Assembly: GCF_025629245.1 (NCBI RefSeq)
Contig: NZ_JANZXN010000032.1
Span: 62,001-126,000, forward strand
From: Natronobiforma cellulositropha
GTDB taxonomy: Archaea; Halobacteriota; Halobacteria; Halobacteriales; Natrialbaceae
Length of the DNA: 64,000 bases
Reading direction: 5' to 3'
This document shows positions 45,146 to 54,611 of the stretch, piece after piece. Below the pieces are notes generated by a model that did no database searches, had not been told where the DNA came from, and worked only from the letters and a program-made list of their open reading frames with translations. The position numbers and the translations under genes are program-made. Position 1 is the stretch's first letter. The number at the start of each line of letters is the position of its first letter.

Positions 45146-46300
45146 ATGACCCAAAACGTCGTCGTTCTCGGGGCTGGATACGCCGGTGCCGGAACGGTCG
45201 CTTCGCTGCAGTCGGAACTCGACGATAACGCACATATTACGTGGATCTCGGAGACGGACTACCACCTGGTGCTCCACGAAGTCCACCGCGTCATCCGCGA
45301 CCCGAGCGCCCGCACCGACATCACCGTCCCGGTCCGGGACGTTGCGGGCCCGTCGACGACGTTCATCGAAGACCGCATCACCGGTCTCGACGTCGACGAG
45401 CGCGTCGTCCACCTCGAAGACGGCGACGACGTCGCCTACGACTACGTCCTCGTTGCCCTCGGCAGCGGCACCGCCTACTACGGCATTCCCGGTCTCGAGG
45501 AGCACTCGCTCACCCTCAAGAGCCTCGAGGATGCCCTCGAGATCAACGCCGCGATCACGGCCGCGAGCGAGGAGGCCACCCGCGGCGAACCCGCCCAGAT
45601 CGTCGTCGGCGGTGCCGGTCTCTCCGGTATTCAGACTGCCGGTGAGATCGCCGAGTTCCGCGACAACCACCGCGCCCCGCTCGAGATTCACATCGTCGAG
45701 GCGCTCGACGAGATCTTCCCCGGCAACGACCCCGAGATCCAGGGGGCGTTGCGCAAACTCCTCGAAGAAGCGGGCGTGACGATCCACACCGACGACCCGA
45801 TCACCGAGGCCGAAGACGGCGTCATCCACTTCGACGAGGGCGAGCCACTCGAGTACGACGTCTTCGTCTGGACCGGCGGCATCACCGGCCGCGAGGCACT
45901 CGACGGCGTCGACCTCGAGAACCAGCACAACCGCGTCAACGCGGGGGCGAACTTCCAGACCTCGAACGAGCGCGTCTTCGCCATCGGCGACTCGGCGATC
46001 ATCGACCAGGGCGAGATGCCCGCGCCACCGACCGCACAGGCCGCCTGGCAGGCCGCCGAAGTTGCCGGCGAAAACATCGCTCGAGCCATCGCCAACCGCC
46101 CACTCAAGACCTGGGAGTTCGACGACAAAGGGACCGTCATCTCCGTTGGCGACAAGGCCGTCGCCCACGACGTGAAGGGGCTGCCGTTCGACACCTTCGG
46201 TGGGTTCCCGGCGAAGACGCTCAAGAAGGCCATCGCCGCCCGCTGGATCGCCAAGCTCACCTCCTGGGGCCGGGCGCGAACGGCCTGGTCGACGCTCTAA
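45146..46300 (+). CDS. NAD(P)H dehydrogenase-like FAD oxidoreductase (NDH-2 type)
   Basis: The protein has 384 residues. Two dinucleotide-binding folds are seen: VVVLGAGYAGAGTVASL (FAD, 5-21) and IVVGGAGLSGIQTAGEIAEF (NAD(P)H, about 152-171). FAIGDSAIIDQGEMPAPPTA (about 276-295) completes the FAD site. The C-terminus is amphipathic (FPAKTLKKAIAARWIAKLTS), as in membrane-associated type II NADH dehydrogenases that feed the quinone pool. A TATCGG/CCGATA inverted repeat lies upstream near 45106-45134. Confidence 0.9.
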   Translation: MTQNVVVLGAGYAGAGTVASLQSELDDNAHITWISETDYHLVLHEVHRVIRDPSARTDITVPVRDVAGPSTTFIEDRITGLDVDERVVHLEDGDDVAYDYVLVALGSGTAYYGIPGLEEHSLTLKSLEDALEINAAITAASEEATRGEPAQIVVGGAGLSGIQTAGEIAEFRDNHRAPLEIHIVEALDEIFPGNDPEIQGALRKLLEEAGVTIHTDDPITEAEDGVIHFDEGEPLEYDVFVWTGGITGREALDGVDLENQHNRVNAGANFQTSNERVFAIGDSAIIDQGEMPAPPTAQAAWQAAEVAGENIARAIANRPLKTWEFDDKGTVISVGDKAVAHDVKGLPFDTFGGFPAKTLKKAIAARWIAKLTSWGRARTAWSTL

Positions 46301-46396
46301 TCGCGGATCCGGCCGCTCGCGGCGCGCTCTCACTGACCGGCGGCTGACGAACGTAAATCGACTCCTTTCTTCTCTTCGGCGACGAACTCGGTGGTG

Positions 46397-46975
46397 ATGG
46401 ACCCCACGCTGACAGTCGCGCCCGCCGACGCGCTCCCGAGTCTCAGCCTCGCTCCCGGCGTCCTCGAGTCCGGGTCGGGCGTCCGCACCTGGCTCGAAGA
46501 GTCGAACGTCGTCCTCCAGTACCTCCTCGTGTTCGTCTTCGCGGCGATCCCCTTCGTCGAGATTCTCGCCGTAATTCCGATCGCCGTCGCCGTCGGCTTA
46601 CACCCCGCCCCCGTCGCCCTCTTCGCCTTCGCGGGCAACGTGGCACCGATCTACGCCATCGTCGCTGGCTACGACCGGCTCTCGGCGTGGCTCGAGCGGC
46701 GACGTGACGGTGAGCCGAGCGAGTCGAAACGCCGCGCCCGCGCTCGCCGGCTCTGGAACGCCTACGGGATGCCCGGGCTCGCGCTGCTCGCTCCGGTGCT
46801 GACCGGCGTCCACCTGGCGGCGGTCCTCGCGCTCGGCTTCGGCGCTCGCGCGCGCTCGACGCTCGCCTGGATGAGCGTGAGCATCGCCTGCTGGACCGTC
46901 GCGATTACGCTCGCCTCGGTGGCCGGGCTCTCGCTGCTCGAGGGGGCGCTGTCGGTCGGCGTCCTCACTCGCTGA
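46397..46975 (+). CDS. Small multidrug-export-like membrane protein (COG2426 type)
   Basis: The ATG at 46397 is preferred to the two preceding GTG codons and gives 192 residues. Four hydrophobic segments are visible (about 38-58, 62-85, 125-150, 155-185). EILAVIPIAVAVGLHPAPVA and YGMPGLALLAPVLTGVHLAA are as in the Sm_multidrug_ex family. Transport activity is assumed from the family name only. Confidence 0.82.
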   Translation: MDPTLTVAPADALPSLSLAPGVLESGSGVRTWLEESNVVLQYLLVFVFAAIPFVEILAVIPIAVAVGLHPAPVALFAFAGNVAPIYAIVAGYDRLSAWLERRRDGEPSESKRRARARRLWNAYGMPGLALLAPVLTGVHLAAVLALGFGARARSTLAWMSVSIACWTVAITLASVAGLSLLEGALSVGVLTR

Positions 46976-47387
46976 CGGTCGTCGAGTAGGTCTCACCGAA
47001 GAGGTGGTGTTCGGTCACCGTCACCCGCCGCAGGCGTCCGCGAACCGTCGCCTCGAGCCGGTAGCCGGTCTCGATGAGGTCGTCGGTACAGCCGAATCTG
47101 AATCCGGTGTCGTCGGACGCGACGACGAGCAGGTCGAGCCGTTCCTGTGAGCGCTCGTATGCTGCGTGGGCCAGGTCGACGCTCCCACAGGCACTCGAGC
47201 CGTACTGGACGGTGCCGCGCGCGAGCGCCGTCTGCCCCTCGAGTGAGACCGCGGGCGGGTCGGCGACGGCGAGTTCGGGGCGGACCAGTTCGAAGCGTGT
47301 GTCGACGCCGCGAATCCGGCGAACGCTGGCGAGGGTCTCGAGCCCCGCGGCCGCGGCGAACCCCGCGAGGTAGGCGCGTCGGTTCAT
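46965..47387 (-). CDS. Putatively secreted hypothetical protein
   Basis: The protein has 140 residues. The start MNRRAYLAGFAAAAGLETLA resembles a twin-arginine or lipoprotein-less export signal. The remainder is beta-rich with two Cys (SACGSVD and RFGCTDD) that could form a disulfide outside the cell. It overlaps the 3' end of the convergent gene at 46397-46975 by 11 bp. No family is recognised. Confidence 0.65.
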   Translation of the reverse strand: MNRRAYLAGFAAAAGLETLASVRRIRGVDTRFELVRPELAVADPPAVSLEGQTALARGTVQYGSSACGSVDLAHAAYERSQERLDLLVVASDDTGFRFGCTDDLIETGYRLEATVRGRLRRVTVTEHHLFGETYSTTVSE

Positions 47388-47435
47388 GCCCTCGCCTCGA
47401 GTGCGTGAGAAGAAAAAGGGTGGCTCACCGACCGG

Positions 47436-47948
47436 TCACTCGCGTTCGCCCATCGGCTCGGCGGGGACACCGGCGACCGTCTCCCCGGGCGGGACGTCGC
47501 GCGTCACGAGCGAGTTCGCGGCGACGCTCGCCTCAGCGCCGATGACGACCCCTGGGAGGACGATCGCTCCCGCGCCGATCATCGCGCGCTCGCCGACGAC
47601 CACCTCGCCGGTGCGGTACTCGTCCTGGAGGAACTCGTGACAGAGCAGGGTCGCGTCGTAGCCGACGATAGCCCCCTCGCCGAGGGTGAGCAGGTCGGGC
47701 CAGAACACGTCGGGGGTGGCCTCGAGTCCCCAGGAGACGCCGGGACCGACGCTCGCACCGAGTCTCCGCAGTAGCCAGCGCCTGAGCCGGAGGCTGGGGA
47801 CGGTCCTGACGAGCCAGACCAGCACGTAGTTGAACGCGACGCGAGCGGGGTGGCGCGCGCGTGTCCAGTGGGCCAGCGAGTTCCGCGCACCGGGTGTCGG
47901 GTGGCTGGTGACGCGGTCGTGTCGAGACGAGGGCGTGTCGTCGGTCAC
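47436..47948 (-). CDS. Hexapeptide-repeat acyltransferase
   Basis: The protein has 170 residues. From about residue 70 the sequence is a left-handed beta helix with I/V-G-x4 repeats (LGEGAIVGYDATLL, VGERAMIGAGAIVLPGVVIG, and AEASVAANSLVTRDVPPGE). It ends in the VAGVPAEPMG motif of galactoside/maltose O-acetyltransferases. The N-terminal 60 residues include an amphipathic segment (ARVAFNYVLVWLVRTVPSLR) that may associate with the membrane. The substrate is unknown. Confidence 0.85.
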   Translation of the reverse strand: MTDDTPSSRHDRVTSHPTPGARNSLAHWTRARHPARVAFNYVLVWLVRTVPSLRLRRWLLRRLGASVGPGVSWGLEATPDVFWPDLLTLGEGAIVGYDATLLCHEFLQDEYRTGEVVVGERAMIGAGAIVLPGVVIGAEASVAANSLVTRDVPPGETVAGVPAEPMGERE

Positions 47949-48026
47949 TGGCCGTGAGATTCACCGTCGAGGTATAAGAACGCACCGCGCGGGCGGTGTG
48001 TCGCCCCCGGTCTCGAGCGGTCGCGC

Positions 48027-49232
48027 TCAGAAGGTCGTGAGTTCGCCGTCGATCACGCGTCGGGTGATCTCGGTCACGTCGGCGAGTTTGGCGTCGACGA
48101 TGGTCTCGATCTCGCCACGGACGTCCTCGAGTGCGACGCCGTCGGCGGTGACGACGTGGACGTCGGCGACGTGGGGTTCGTCGATGGGGCGGCCGATCTG
48201 GCTGAGTAAGCGCACGCGCAGGTCGCGGATGCCGTCGACCTCGTCGACGACGGTCTCGGCGATGTCCGTCGAGAGGAGGTTGTAGATCTTGCCGATGTGG
48301 TTGACGGGGTTCTTCCCGCTGGTGGCTTCCATCGACATCGAGCGGTTGGGCGTGATGAGTCCGTTCGCGCGGTTGCCACGGCCGACCGAGCCGTCGTCAC
48401 CCTGTTCGGCGGAGGTGCCGGTGACGGTGAGGAAGATCGACCCCGACTCGAGGTCGTCGGCGGTGTTGACGTAGACGGTCACCTCGCGGTCTGTGTGCTC
48501 GCTGGCGACCGTCTCGACGCACTCGCGGACCGACTCGACGGCCTCGACGTAGGCGTCCATGTCCTCGACGTGTTCGTCGACCATCGCGGCGGCGACGGTG
48601 ACGTCGATCGAGTCGCCCTCGCGCTTGCCCATGAGCTTCACGTCGGAGCCGAGTTCTGGGTGGTCCTCGCCGTAGACACCGTTGAGCCGTCGCTCGGCCT
48701 CCAGGACGATCCGTTCGGTCTCCGAGAGCGGGGCGTGGCCGACGCCGAAACTCGTGTCGTTGGCCATCGGCACCGTCGCGCCGTCCTCGCCGAAGACGCT
48801 CTGGAGGTCGCCGCTGCCCTCGCCGAGTTTGACGTCGACGACGACGTCCATGCCGTACTCGAGTTCCGGGAGGTTCGTCGCGAGGTACTCGCGGGCGGCC
48901 TCGAGTGCGATCCGCTCGGTCGGGATGGTCGTCCCCTCGTAGTGTTTGGTGGCGCGGCCGACGATCAGGATGTAGATCGGGTCGACGACCTCGCCGCCGC
49001 CGAAGGCGGGTGCGGCCTCTCCGGCGACGAGCTGGGTCTCGTCGGTGTTGAAGTGGAGCACCTTCCCGACGCGCTCCAGATACGTTCGCGCGAGCGCCCC
49101 CGCGACGCTCTCGGCGATGCCGTCACAGATCGAGTCGGGGTGGCCGATGCCTTTCCGCTCGACGATTTCGACCTCCTGGTCCTCGACTGCTCGTCGGTCG
49201 ATCGGTTCGACCCGGATGTTCCGCGCGGTCAT
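48027..49232 (-). CDS. mat: S-adenosylmethionine synthetase, archaeal type
   Basis: Makes S-adenosylmethionine from ATP and methionine. The 401 residues match the archaeal MAT family, which is far diverged from bacterial Met[21 protein letters not shown] (about 23-42), [20 protein letters not shown] and [20 protein letters not shown] are the conserved blocks; [12 protein letters not shown] follows. The start agrees with the family N-terminus [20 protein letters not shown]. Confidence 0.96.
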   Translation of the reverse strand: MTARNIRVEPIDRRAVEDQEVEIVERKGIGHPDSICDGIAESVAGALARTYLERVGKVLHFNTDETQLVAGEAAPAFGGGEVVDPIYILIVGRATKHYEGTTIPTERIALEAAREYLATNLPELEYGMDVVVDVKLGEGSGDLQSVFGEDGATVPMANDTSFGVGHAPLSETERIVLEAERRLNGVYGEDHPELGSDVKLMGKREGDSIDVTVAAAMVDEHVEDMDAYVEAVESVRECVETVASEHTDREVTVYVNTADDLESGSIFLTVTGTSAEQGDDGSVGRGNRANGLITPNRSMSMEATSGKNPVNHIGKIYNLLSTDIAETVVDEVDGIRDLRVRLLSQIGRPIDEPHVADVHVVTADGVALEDVRGEIETIVDAKLADVTEITRRVIDGELTTF

Positions 49233-49306
49233 TGTATCCGCTTACCCACGCGCTCTTCTATAACTTGCGAAAAGTACAAAACGCGAAATTATGCCTAGTA
49301 GTAATA

Positions 49307-49852
49307 TCACGACGACTCGAGCAGTAACTCGAGATAGGAGGTGCGAAGCTGACTCTCGGGGTCGAGACCGAGCCGCTCGAGGACGGCGAGCGCGCCGTCT
49401 CTGGCCTCCTCGAGCGTCTCTTCGTCCGCCTCGGTCTCGACCTCGACGAACTCGCCGACGCCCTCGACGGCGTCGAGCGTCACGGTGTAGCCCTCGAGCG
49501 CGAAGCGTTCGCGTCGCTTCGTCACCGTCGCGGCCGGATCGAACCCGAGCTGTTCGAGGGCGCCCGCGAGGACCGCTCCGCGTTCGACGCCGGTTTCGAA
49601 CTCCTCGCGCGTCTTCGACTGCTCGTCGACCAGCGGTCCCTTGTAGGTGAGCCGGGCCTGTTCGTCGTCCTCGTCTGCCGCTCGTTCGCGGCGAATGCGG
49701 AGCGCTTCGTCCGTCTCGGCGAACGACCGGTGCGGGGCGTCGTAGTAGGTGTCGGCCTGGACGACGGTCCCGAGCGGGGTCGCCTCGAGGTCCTCGAGAT
49801 GACGACGAACCCCCGCGAGACTCGCTCGCACTTTCACTTCGACCTCGTACAT
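49307..49852 (-). CDS. CYTH-domain protein (class IV adenylate cyclase / thiamine-triphosphatase-like)
   Basis: The protein has 181 residues. The N-terminal E-x-E-x-K motif (YEVEVKVRA, 2-10) and the following charged barrel strands (ADTYYDAPHRSF, EALRIRRE, ARLTYKGPL, KTREEFETGV) are those of the CYTH triphosphate tunnel enzymes. In archaea the substrate may be an inorganic or organic triphosphate rather than ATP for cAMP. It is a single gene. Confidence 0.9.
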   Translation of the reverse strand: MYEVEVKVRASLAGVRRHLEDLEATPLGTVVQADTYYDAPHRSFAETDEALRIRRERAADEDDEQARLTYKGPLVDEQSKTREEFETGVERGAVLAGALEQLGFDPAATVTKRRERFALEGYTVTLDAVEGVGEFVEVETEADEETLEEARDGALAVLERLGLDPESQLRTSYLELLLESS

Positions 49853-49943
49853 GTGAGCGTGAACGTCAGCGAGCGGTAAGAATCGGTCGTTCCGTCGGCC
49901 CCAAAACGTCGTCCTTAAATGTAGACAGCGGGACGTTCAATGT

Positions 49944-50975
49944 ATGACCGAGGAACAAGAGGCCGAACTCGAGGCACAGGCCGATGACGCCGATGAAGAA
50001 CCAACGGACGCACCGGAGAGCGACGCCGACGAGACCGAGACGGAAGAAGAAGAGGGACTCGGTGCGGGCGACTTCGTCAAACTCGATTACACCGCCCGGA
50101 CCGTCGAGGGCGAGCAGTTAGTCGACACGACCGACCCAGCGGTCGCCGAAGAGGAGGGCGTCGACACGGGCGACCGCGAGTTCGCCCCCCGGACGGTCGT
50201 GCTGGGCGAGGGTCACATCTTCGCCGCCGTCGAGGAGGACATCTCCGGGACGGAGGTCGGCGAGTCGGGATCGGTGACGATTCCCGCCGCCGAGGCCTTC
50301 GGCGAGTACGACTCGAGTGCCGTCGAGACGATCAGCGTCGAGAAGATCGACGAGGACGACCGCTACCCCGGTGCACACGTCCACGTCAACGGCCAGCACG
50401 GCAACATCGTCACCATCCTGGGCAGCCGTGCCCGCGTCGACTTCAACCACCCGCTCGCCGGCGAAGACGTCGAGTACGACTACGAAGTTCTCGACATCGT
50501 CGACGACCGTGAAGAGCGCGCCGCCGGCTTACTCGGCATGTACCTCGACGTCGAACCGGAGCTGTGGATCCAGACCGACCAGGTCGAAGAGGAAGTCCTC
50601 GTCGAGAACGACGAGGAAGATGACGAGAGCGAGGAGGCGGACGCTGACGCCGAGGACGAGGACGCAGAACCCGAGTACGAGACCGTCACCGTCGACAAGG
50701 AGACGCTCTACATCGAGTCGACGCCACAGCTGGCGATGAACCAGCAGTGGATGTTCTCGAAACAGCAGATCGCCCAGGACATCATGGGCAAGGTCGACGT
50801 CGAGCGCGTCATCGTCCAGGAAGTCATCGAGGGAATGCCCGCTGGCATGCCTGGCATGATGGGCGGCATGGGCGGTGCAGGTGGCGCTGGTCTCGAGGAC
50901 GCACTCGAGGACGCAGACATCGACGCCGACGAGATCGTCGAGGAACTCGAGGCGGACATCGGCGACGACGAGTAA
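49944..50975 (+). CDS. FKBP-type peptidyl-prolyl isomerase, long archaeal form
   Basis: The protein has 343 residues. An acidic N-terminal tail (1-38) precedes an FKBP domain with an inserted flap (SlyD-like; FVKLDYTARTVEGEQLVDTT, then YPGAHVHVNGQHGNIVTILG, and VDFNHPLAGEDVEYDYEVLD). A C-terminal domain of unknown fold follows, ending in a Met/Gly-rich segment (PAGMPGMMGGMGGAGG) and an acidic tail. It probably acts as folding catalyst and chaperone in the cytosol. Confidence 0.92.
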   Translation: MTEEQEAELEAQADDADEEPTDAPESDADETETEEEEGLGAGDFVKLDYTARTVEGEQLVDTTDPAVAEEEGVDTGDREFAPRTVVLGEGHIFAAVEEDISGTEVGESGSVTIPAAEAFGEYDSSAVETISVEKIDEDDRYPGAHVHVNGQHGNIVTILGSRARVDFNHPLAGEDVEYDYEVLDIVDDREERAAGLLGMYLDVEPELWIQTDQVEEEVLVENDEEDDESEEADADAEDEDAEPEYETVTVDKETLYIESTPQLAMNQQWMFSKQQIAQDIMGKVDVERVIVQEVIEGMPAGMPGMMGGMGGAGGAGLEDALEDADIDADEIVEELEADIGDDE

Positions 50976-51111
50976 TCGCGCGGAACGTCTGTCCGTTCTT
51001 TCACCGGTCTCGGCTCACGAGCGCTCGCTTCGAGCGGTCCCGCCGTTTGATCTGTCTGATCGGGATTCTGACTGGCGTCACGTTTCCGATCCTGGCCGAG
51101 CGGTGGCCGTC

Positions 51112-51735
51112 TCAGGCGATGTCTCGGCTGGTGTCGATCTCGACGGCGTTCGAGAGCTCGAGTTTGATCGCTTCGGTCGGTGCGCCACCCCCGCGGAACT
51201 TCGGAATCGTGAGGTGGTTCTCGAGTTCGGTCGCCCCGACGGTCGTTCGCAGGTCGAAGACGATGTCCGCGAGGTGGGTCGTCGCCGACCGGTTCGCCGG
51301 CCGGTCGTCTTTCAGACAGTGTAAGATGGCGATGCTGCCGGTCTCGAGCATCTGCATCTTCAGTTCGTTGAGAAACGAGACGTAGCGGCTGCGTTCAGCC
51401 TGTTCTAACACGTCCACCGTGTCGATGATGAGGTTCGCCCCGTCGGGCAAGGCGCCCACCAGCCGGGAGGCCTCCTCGAGCGAGTTCTCGGCGTTGAGGT
51501 ACCTGATCGTCGGACTCCCGACGCGGGCTTTCGACGTTTCGATGGCGTGACGAACCAGGTGGTCGGAGCGTTCGGTCGTGAGGTAGAGCGTCCCTCGTGC
51601 GGCCGTCAACTCGTAGAGGAGCAGCTCTGACTGGCTGGCTGCGTCTGCGGTGTAGGCGACGACACAGCCGGGTGGGAGCCCCCCGTCGAGCTTGCGATCC
51701 AGCACGTCGATACCGGTCTCTAGCCGACCAACCAT
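51112..51735 (-). CDS. KaiC/RadA-like ATPase-fold protein with degenerate P-loop
   Basis: The ATG at 51735 gives 207 residues (MVGRLETGIDVLDRKLDGGL), the family-typical start; the longer upstream frame overlaps pyrB's promoter. The LDGGLPPGCVVAYTADAASQ segment shows where Walker A should be, but SQSE replaces GKT. A Walker B-like NLIIDTVDVL remains. Haloarchaea have many such RecA-fold proteins without a P-loop lysine; a signalling or regulatory role is likely. It is divergent from pyrB. Confidence 0.82.
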   Translation of the reverse strand: MVGRLETGIDVLDRKLDGGLPPGCVVAYTADAASQSELLLYELTAARGTLYLTTERSDHLVRHAIETSKARVGSPTIRYLNAENSLEEASRLVGALPDGANLIIDTVDVLEQAERSRYVSFLNELKMQMLETGSIAILHCLKDDRPANRSATTHLADIVFDLRTTVGATELENHLTIPKFRGGGAPTEAIKLELSNAVEIDTSRDIA

Positions 51736-51899
51736 GCGGTTGTGAACCTTTGCCACGTACGTATCATAACTCTTTGCTTTAGTGCCTGTATTAAATATGC
51801 GGAATTTACTGACAACAGGTGAGAAAGCTACGGTGTTTGCCACGTAACTCGAGGTCGAATGGGGAGATTGAAGGGTCTCGGCGGGTCATCACAGAGCAG

Positions 51900-52817
51900 A
51901 TGCGTCACGACCATCTCATCACGAGCAAACAACTCTCGCGGGCGGACATCGAGTCGATCCTCGACCGTGCCAGCGAGATCGACGACGACCCGGAAGCCGT
52001 CGCGCAGCGTCAGGCGGGGACGCTCCTCGGGTTGCTCTTTTTCGAACCGAGCACCCGGACCAAGATGAGTTTCGAGGCGGCGATCAAGCGCCTGGGGGGC
52101 GACGTCGTCGACATGGGGGCGGTCGAATCCTCGAGCGTAACCAAAGGCGAGAGTCTCGCCGACACGGTCCGCGTCATCGAAGGCTACGCCGACGCACTGG
52201 TGTTGCGCCACCCGCGTGAAGGGGCGGCGGCGATGGCCAGTGAGTTCGTCGACGTGCCGCTGTTGAACGCCGGTGACGGTGCCGGCCACCACCCGACGCA
52301 GACGCTGCTCGACCTCTACACGATCCGCGAGAACGCCGGTCTCGACGATCTGACGATCGGGATCATGGGCGACCTGAAGTACGGACGGACCGTCCACTCA
52401 CTCGCCTACGCCCTGACGAAGTTCGGCGCAACCCAGCACTTCATCAGCCCCGAGAGCCTGCGCCTGCCTCGCGAGGTCATCTACGACCTCCACCTGGAGG
52501 GGGTAACGGTCAAAGAACACGAGAGCGTAGACGAGATTCTCCCGTCGCTCGACGTCCTCTACGTCACGCGCATCCAGCGCGAGCGCTTCCCGGACGAGAA
52601 CGAGTACGCACAGATCGCCGGCGAGTACCGGATCAACGCCGAGATACTCGAGGACGCCGCCGACGATCTGACGGTGATGCACCCGCTGCCACGGGTCGAC
52701 GAAATCGCGGCCGACGTCGACGACACCGACCACGCGGCGTACTTCGAGCAGGCGCACAACGGCGTGATCGTCCGGATGGCGCTGCTCGATTCCTTCCTGG
52801 GTGATGACGATGACTGA
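51900..52817 (+). CDS. pyrB: Aspartate carbamoyltransferase catalytic subunit
   Basis: Second step of pyrimidine synthesis. The ATG at 51900 gives 305 residues ([20 protein letters not shown]). Carbamoyl-phosphate binding [13 protein letters not shown] (about 50-62), [41 protein letters not shown] and [15 protein letters not shown] are all intact. It overlaps pyrI by eight bases, so the two subunits are co-translated. Confidence 0.97.
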   Translation: MRHDHLITSKQLSRADIESILDRASEIDDDPEAVAQRQAGTLLGLLFFEPSTRTKMSFEAAIKRLGGDVVDMGAVESSSVTKGESLADTVRVIEGYADALVLRHPREGAAAMASEFVDVPLLNAGDGAGHHPTQTLLDLYTIRENAGLDDLTIGIMGDLKYGRTVHSLAYALTKFGATQHFISPESLRLPREVIYDLHLEGVTVKEHESVDEILPSLDVLYVTRIQRERFPDENEYAQIAGEYRINAEILEDAADDLTVMHPLPRVDEIAADVDDTDHAAYFEQAHNGVIVRMALLDSFLGDDDD

Positions 52818-53274
52818 GACGAACCACGAACTCCGTGTGAGCAAGATCCGCAGTGGAACCGTCATCGACCACGTCCGCGGCGGTCAGGCGCTCAACGTCC
52901 TGGCGATTCTCGGCATCGACGGTGCCGACGGCGAGGAGGTCTCCGTCGGGATGAACGTCCCGTCCGACCGCTTCGCTCGCAAGGACATCGTGAAAGTCGA
53001 GGGCAGGGAACTCAGCCAGGACGAAGTCGACGTCCTCTCGCTGATCGCCCCGGACGCGACGATCAACATCGTTCGCGACTACGAGGTCGTCGAGAAACAC
53101 CGCGTCGAGCGCCCCGACTCCGTCGAGGGCGTCCTCTCGTGTCCGAACGCAAACTGCATCACGACCGGATCGGAACCGGTCGTCTCCCGCTTCACCGTCC
53201 TCGAGGATGCCGTCCGCTGTGCGTACTGCGAGACCATCGTTCGTGACGACATCGCCGCACACATCGACACCTGA
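52810..53274 (+). CDS. pyrI: Aspartate carbamoyltransferase regulatory subunit
   Basis: Binds nucleotide effectors and the catalytic trimers. The ATG at 52810 ([20 protein letters not shown]) gives 154 residues; two more ATGs lie just upstream at 52801 and 52804. The zinc site is C-x4-C (CPNANC) with C-x2-C (CAYC). The allosteric domain carries [12 protein letters not shown]. With pyrB this forms the classical c6r6 enzyme. Confidence 0.96.
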   Translation: MTETNHELRVSKIRSGTVIDHVRGGQALNVLAILGIDGADGEEVSVGMNVPSDRFARKDIVKVEGRELSQDEVDVLSLIAPDATINIVRDYEVVEKHRVERPDSVEGVLSCPNANCITTGSEPVVSRFTVLEDAVRCAYCETIVRDDIAAHIDT

Positions 53275-53375
53275 TCTGCCTGCTCGCTCGACTCTCAGTT
53301 TTGAAAATGTTTCATTGATTTCTGAGCAACGATCCAGAAAATCTAAGTGGCCGGCCGGAGACCGTTCAGGTGTAT

Positions 53376-53489
53376 ATGTCGCGTACAATCAAACTCCTGA
53401 TCGTCCTGGCCGCAATCGCCCTCCTCTGGAAAGTCGTAAGCGCGAGCGCGTCGGGTCCCGCAGAAATCGAGTACGACCCCATCGAGTGA
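53376..53489 (+). CDS. 37-residue membrane micro-protein
   Basis: Short gene with an ATG at 53376 and a TGA at 53487-53489. The peptide is a single hydrophobic helix (MSRTIKLLIVLAAIALLWKV) followed by a short acidic tail ending EYDPIE. Basic residues at the N-terminus and acidic at the C-terminus predict N-in topology. Codon use is haloarchaeal. An AT-rich stretch (TTTTGAAAATG near 53299-53309) upstream may be its promoter. Function is unknown. Confidence 0.6.
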   Translation: MSRTIKLLIVLAAIALLWKVVSASASGPAEIEYDPIE

Positions 53490-53542
53490 CCGGGGAGTGA
53501 GTTTTCCGAACACCTTACCCGCTCGACGCCGTACGCCGCTCT

Positions 53543-54382
53543 ATGTACGGCGTCGTGACGCGCAACGCTGCTGAACTGACCTGGGGGGAGTTCGATCGCG
53601 GATTCTACGAAGTCAAAGACGTCACCGGCCGGTCGGCGACCCCCCAGCCCGAGGCGGTGAACATGGTCTCCTGTTTCGGCGACAACGCCGCCGTTGACGC
53701 CGACCCGTCGCTCGCGGCCCGCTCGGATATCGGCGCTCCCGCCACGCGCGAGCGACCGTGCTTCGACTGGGCGAGCGTCTGCCCGAGTCGCCCCGAGTAC
53801 CAGGAGGGACTCCTCGAGATCGTCGACGACTGCGTCGACGTGAACCCCGACGTTCGCCTCGACGACGTCGGATTTCCGCGCGCCGAGTACTGCCACTGTG
53901 AGACCTGCCAGGATCAGTTCGCCCGGAGCGAGACGGACGACTGGCTCGAGTGGCGTGCGGATGTCGTCACCGACTTCCTCGAGCGGGCGACCGCTCGCAT
54001 TCCGGGGCGTGTCTACCTGACGCTCCACCCGGACCCGTACCCGGGCCACCTCTACGAGCGCTCGGGACTCGACCTCGAGCGGATCGAGGCGCTGGTCGAC
54101 GAGTTCGTGATCCCGCTCTACGATCTGGCCTACGCGACGACCTACTGGCTCGAGGTGATCGCGAGTGGCTTCCAGAGCGCACTCGAGACGCCGTTCAGCG
54201 TCGAACTGTACGCGGTCGACGTCGACATCGACGACCTCATCCACGCCACCGAGGTCGCCGCGGCCTACGGCGAGGGCGTCCTCTTCGGCTACGACGCGAG
54301 CAACGCCCGGGCGGCCCTGCGCCGACTCCGTGCCGACGGTAGATCCGGGGTCTCACACGGCCAGCCGGACTCGTCTCACTGA
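53543..54382 (+). CDS. TIM-barrel-like protein of unknown function with CxCxxC motif
   Basis: The protein has 279 residues. VRLDDVGFPRAEYCHCETCQ (about 105-124) matches the pattern seen in putative glycoside-hydrolase-like barrels: an acidic pair, aromatic residues, then C-x-C-x2-C and F. YLTLHPDPYPGHLYERSGLD and EFVIPLYDLAYATTYWLEVI are typical barrel strands and helices. No signal peptide. Enzyme activity is not established; glycoside hydrolase-like is my best family-level guess. Confidence 0.7.
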   Translation: MYGVVTRNAAELTWGEFDRGFYEVKDVTGRSATPQPEAVNMVSCFGDNAAVDADPSLAARSDIGAPATRERPCFDWASVCPSRPEYQEGLLEIVDDCVDVNPDVRLDDVGFPRAEYCHCETCQDQFARSETDDWLEWRADVVTDFLERATARIPGRVYLTLHPDPYPGHLYERSGLDLERIEALVDEFVIPLYDLAYATTYWLEVIASGFQSALETPFSVELYAVDVDIDDLIHATEVAAAYGEGVLFGYDASNARAALRRLRADGRSGVSHGQPDSSH

Positions 54383-54611
54383 ACCCCGTCTCGAGCCGGC
54401 CGGCCAATCGCCGCTTTCTCGAGGTAGTGATCGATTGGTCCGGCCGATTACCGGGAACTCGCCGCACGTCTCGGCCGTCGAGGCGGGCCGGTGGTCACCG
54501 ACCGAACCCTTTCGACGTCTAGTGGGCGCTGTCGTCGCAACCAACCCATCCTTTTATACGGTTCTCGGTGGCCCGCCTGTACACTCGAGGAGCCGCCTCG
54601 TGAGAGATACC

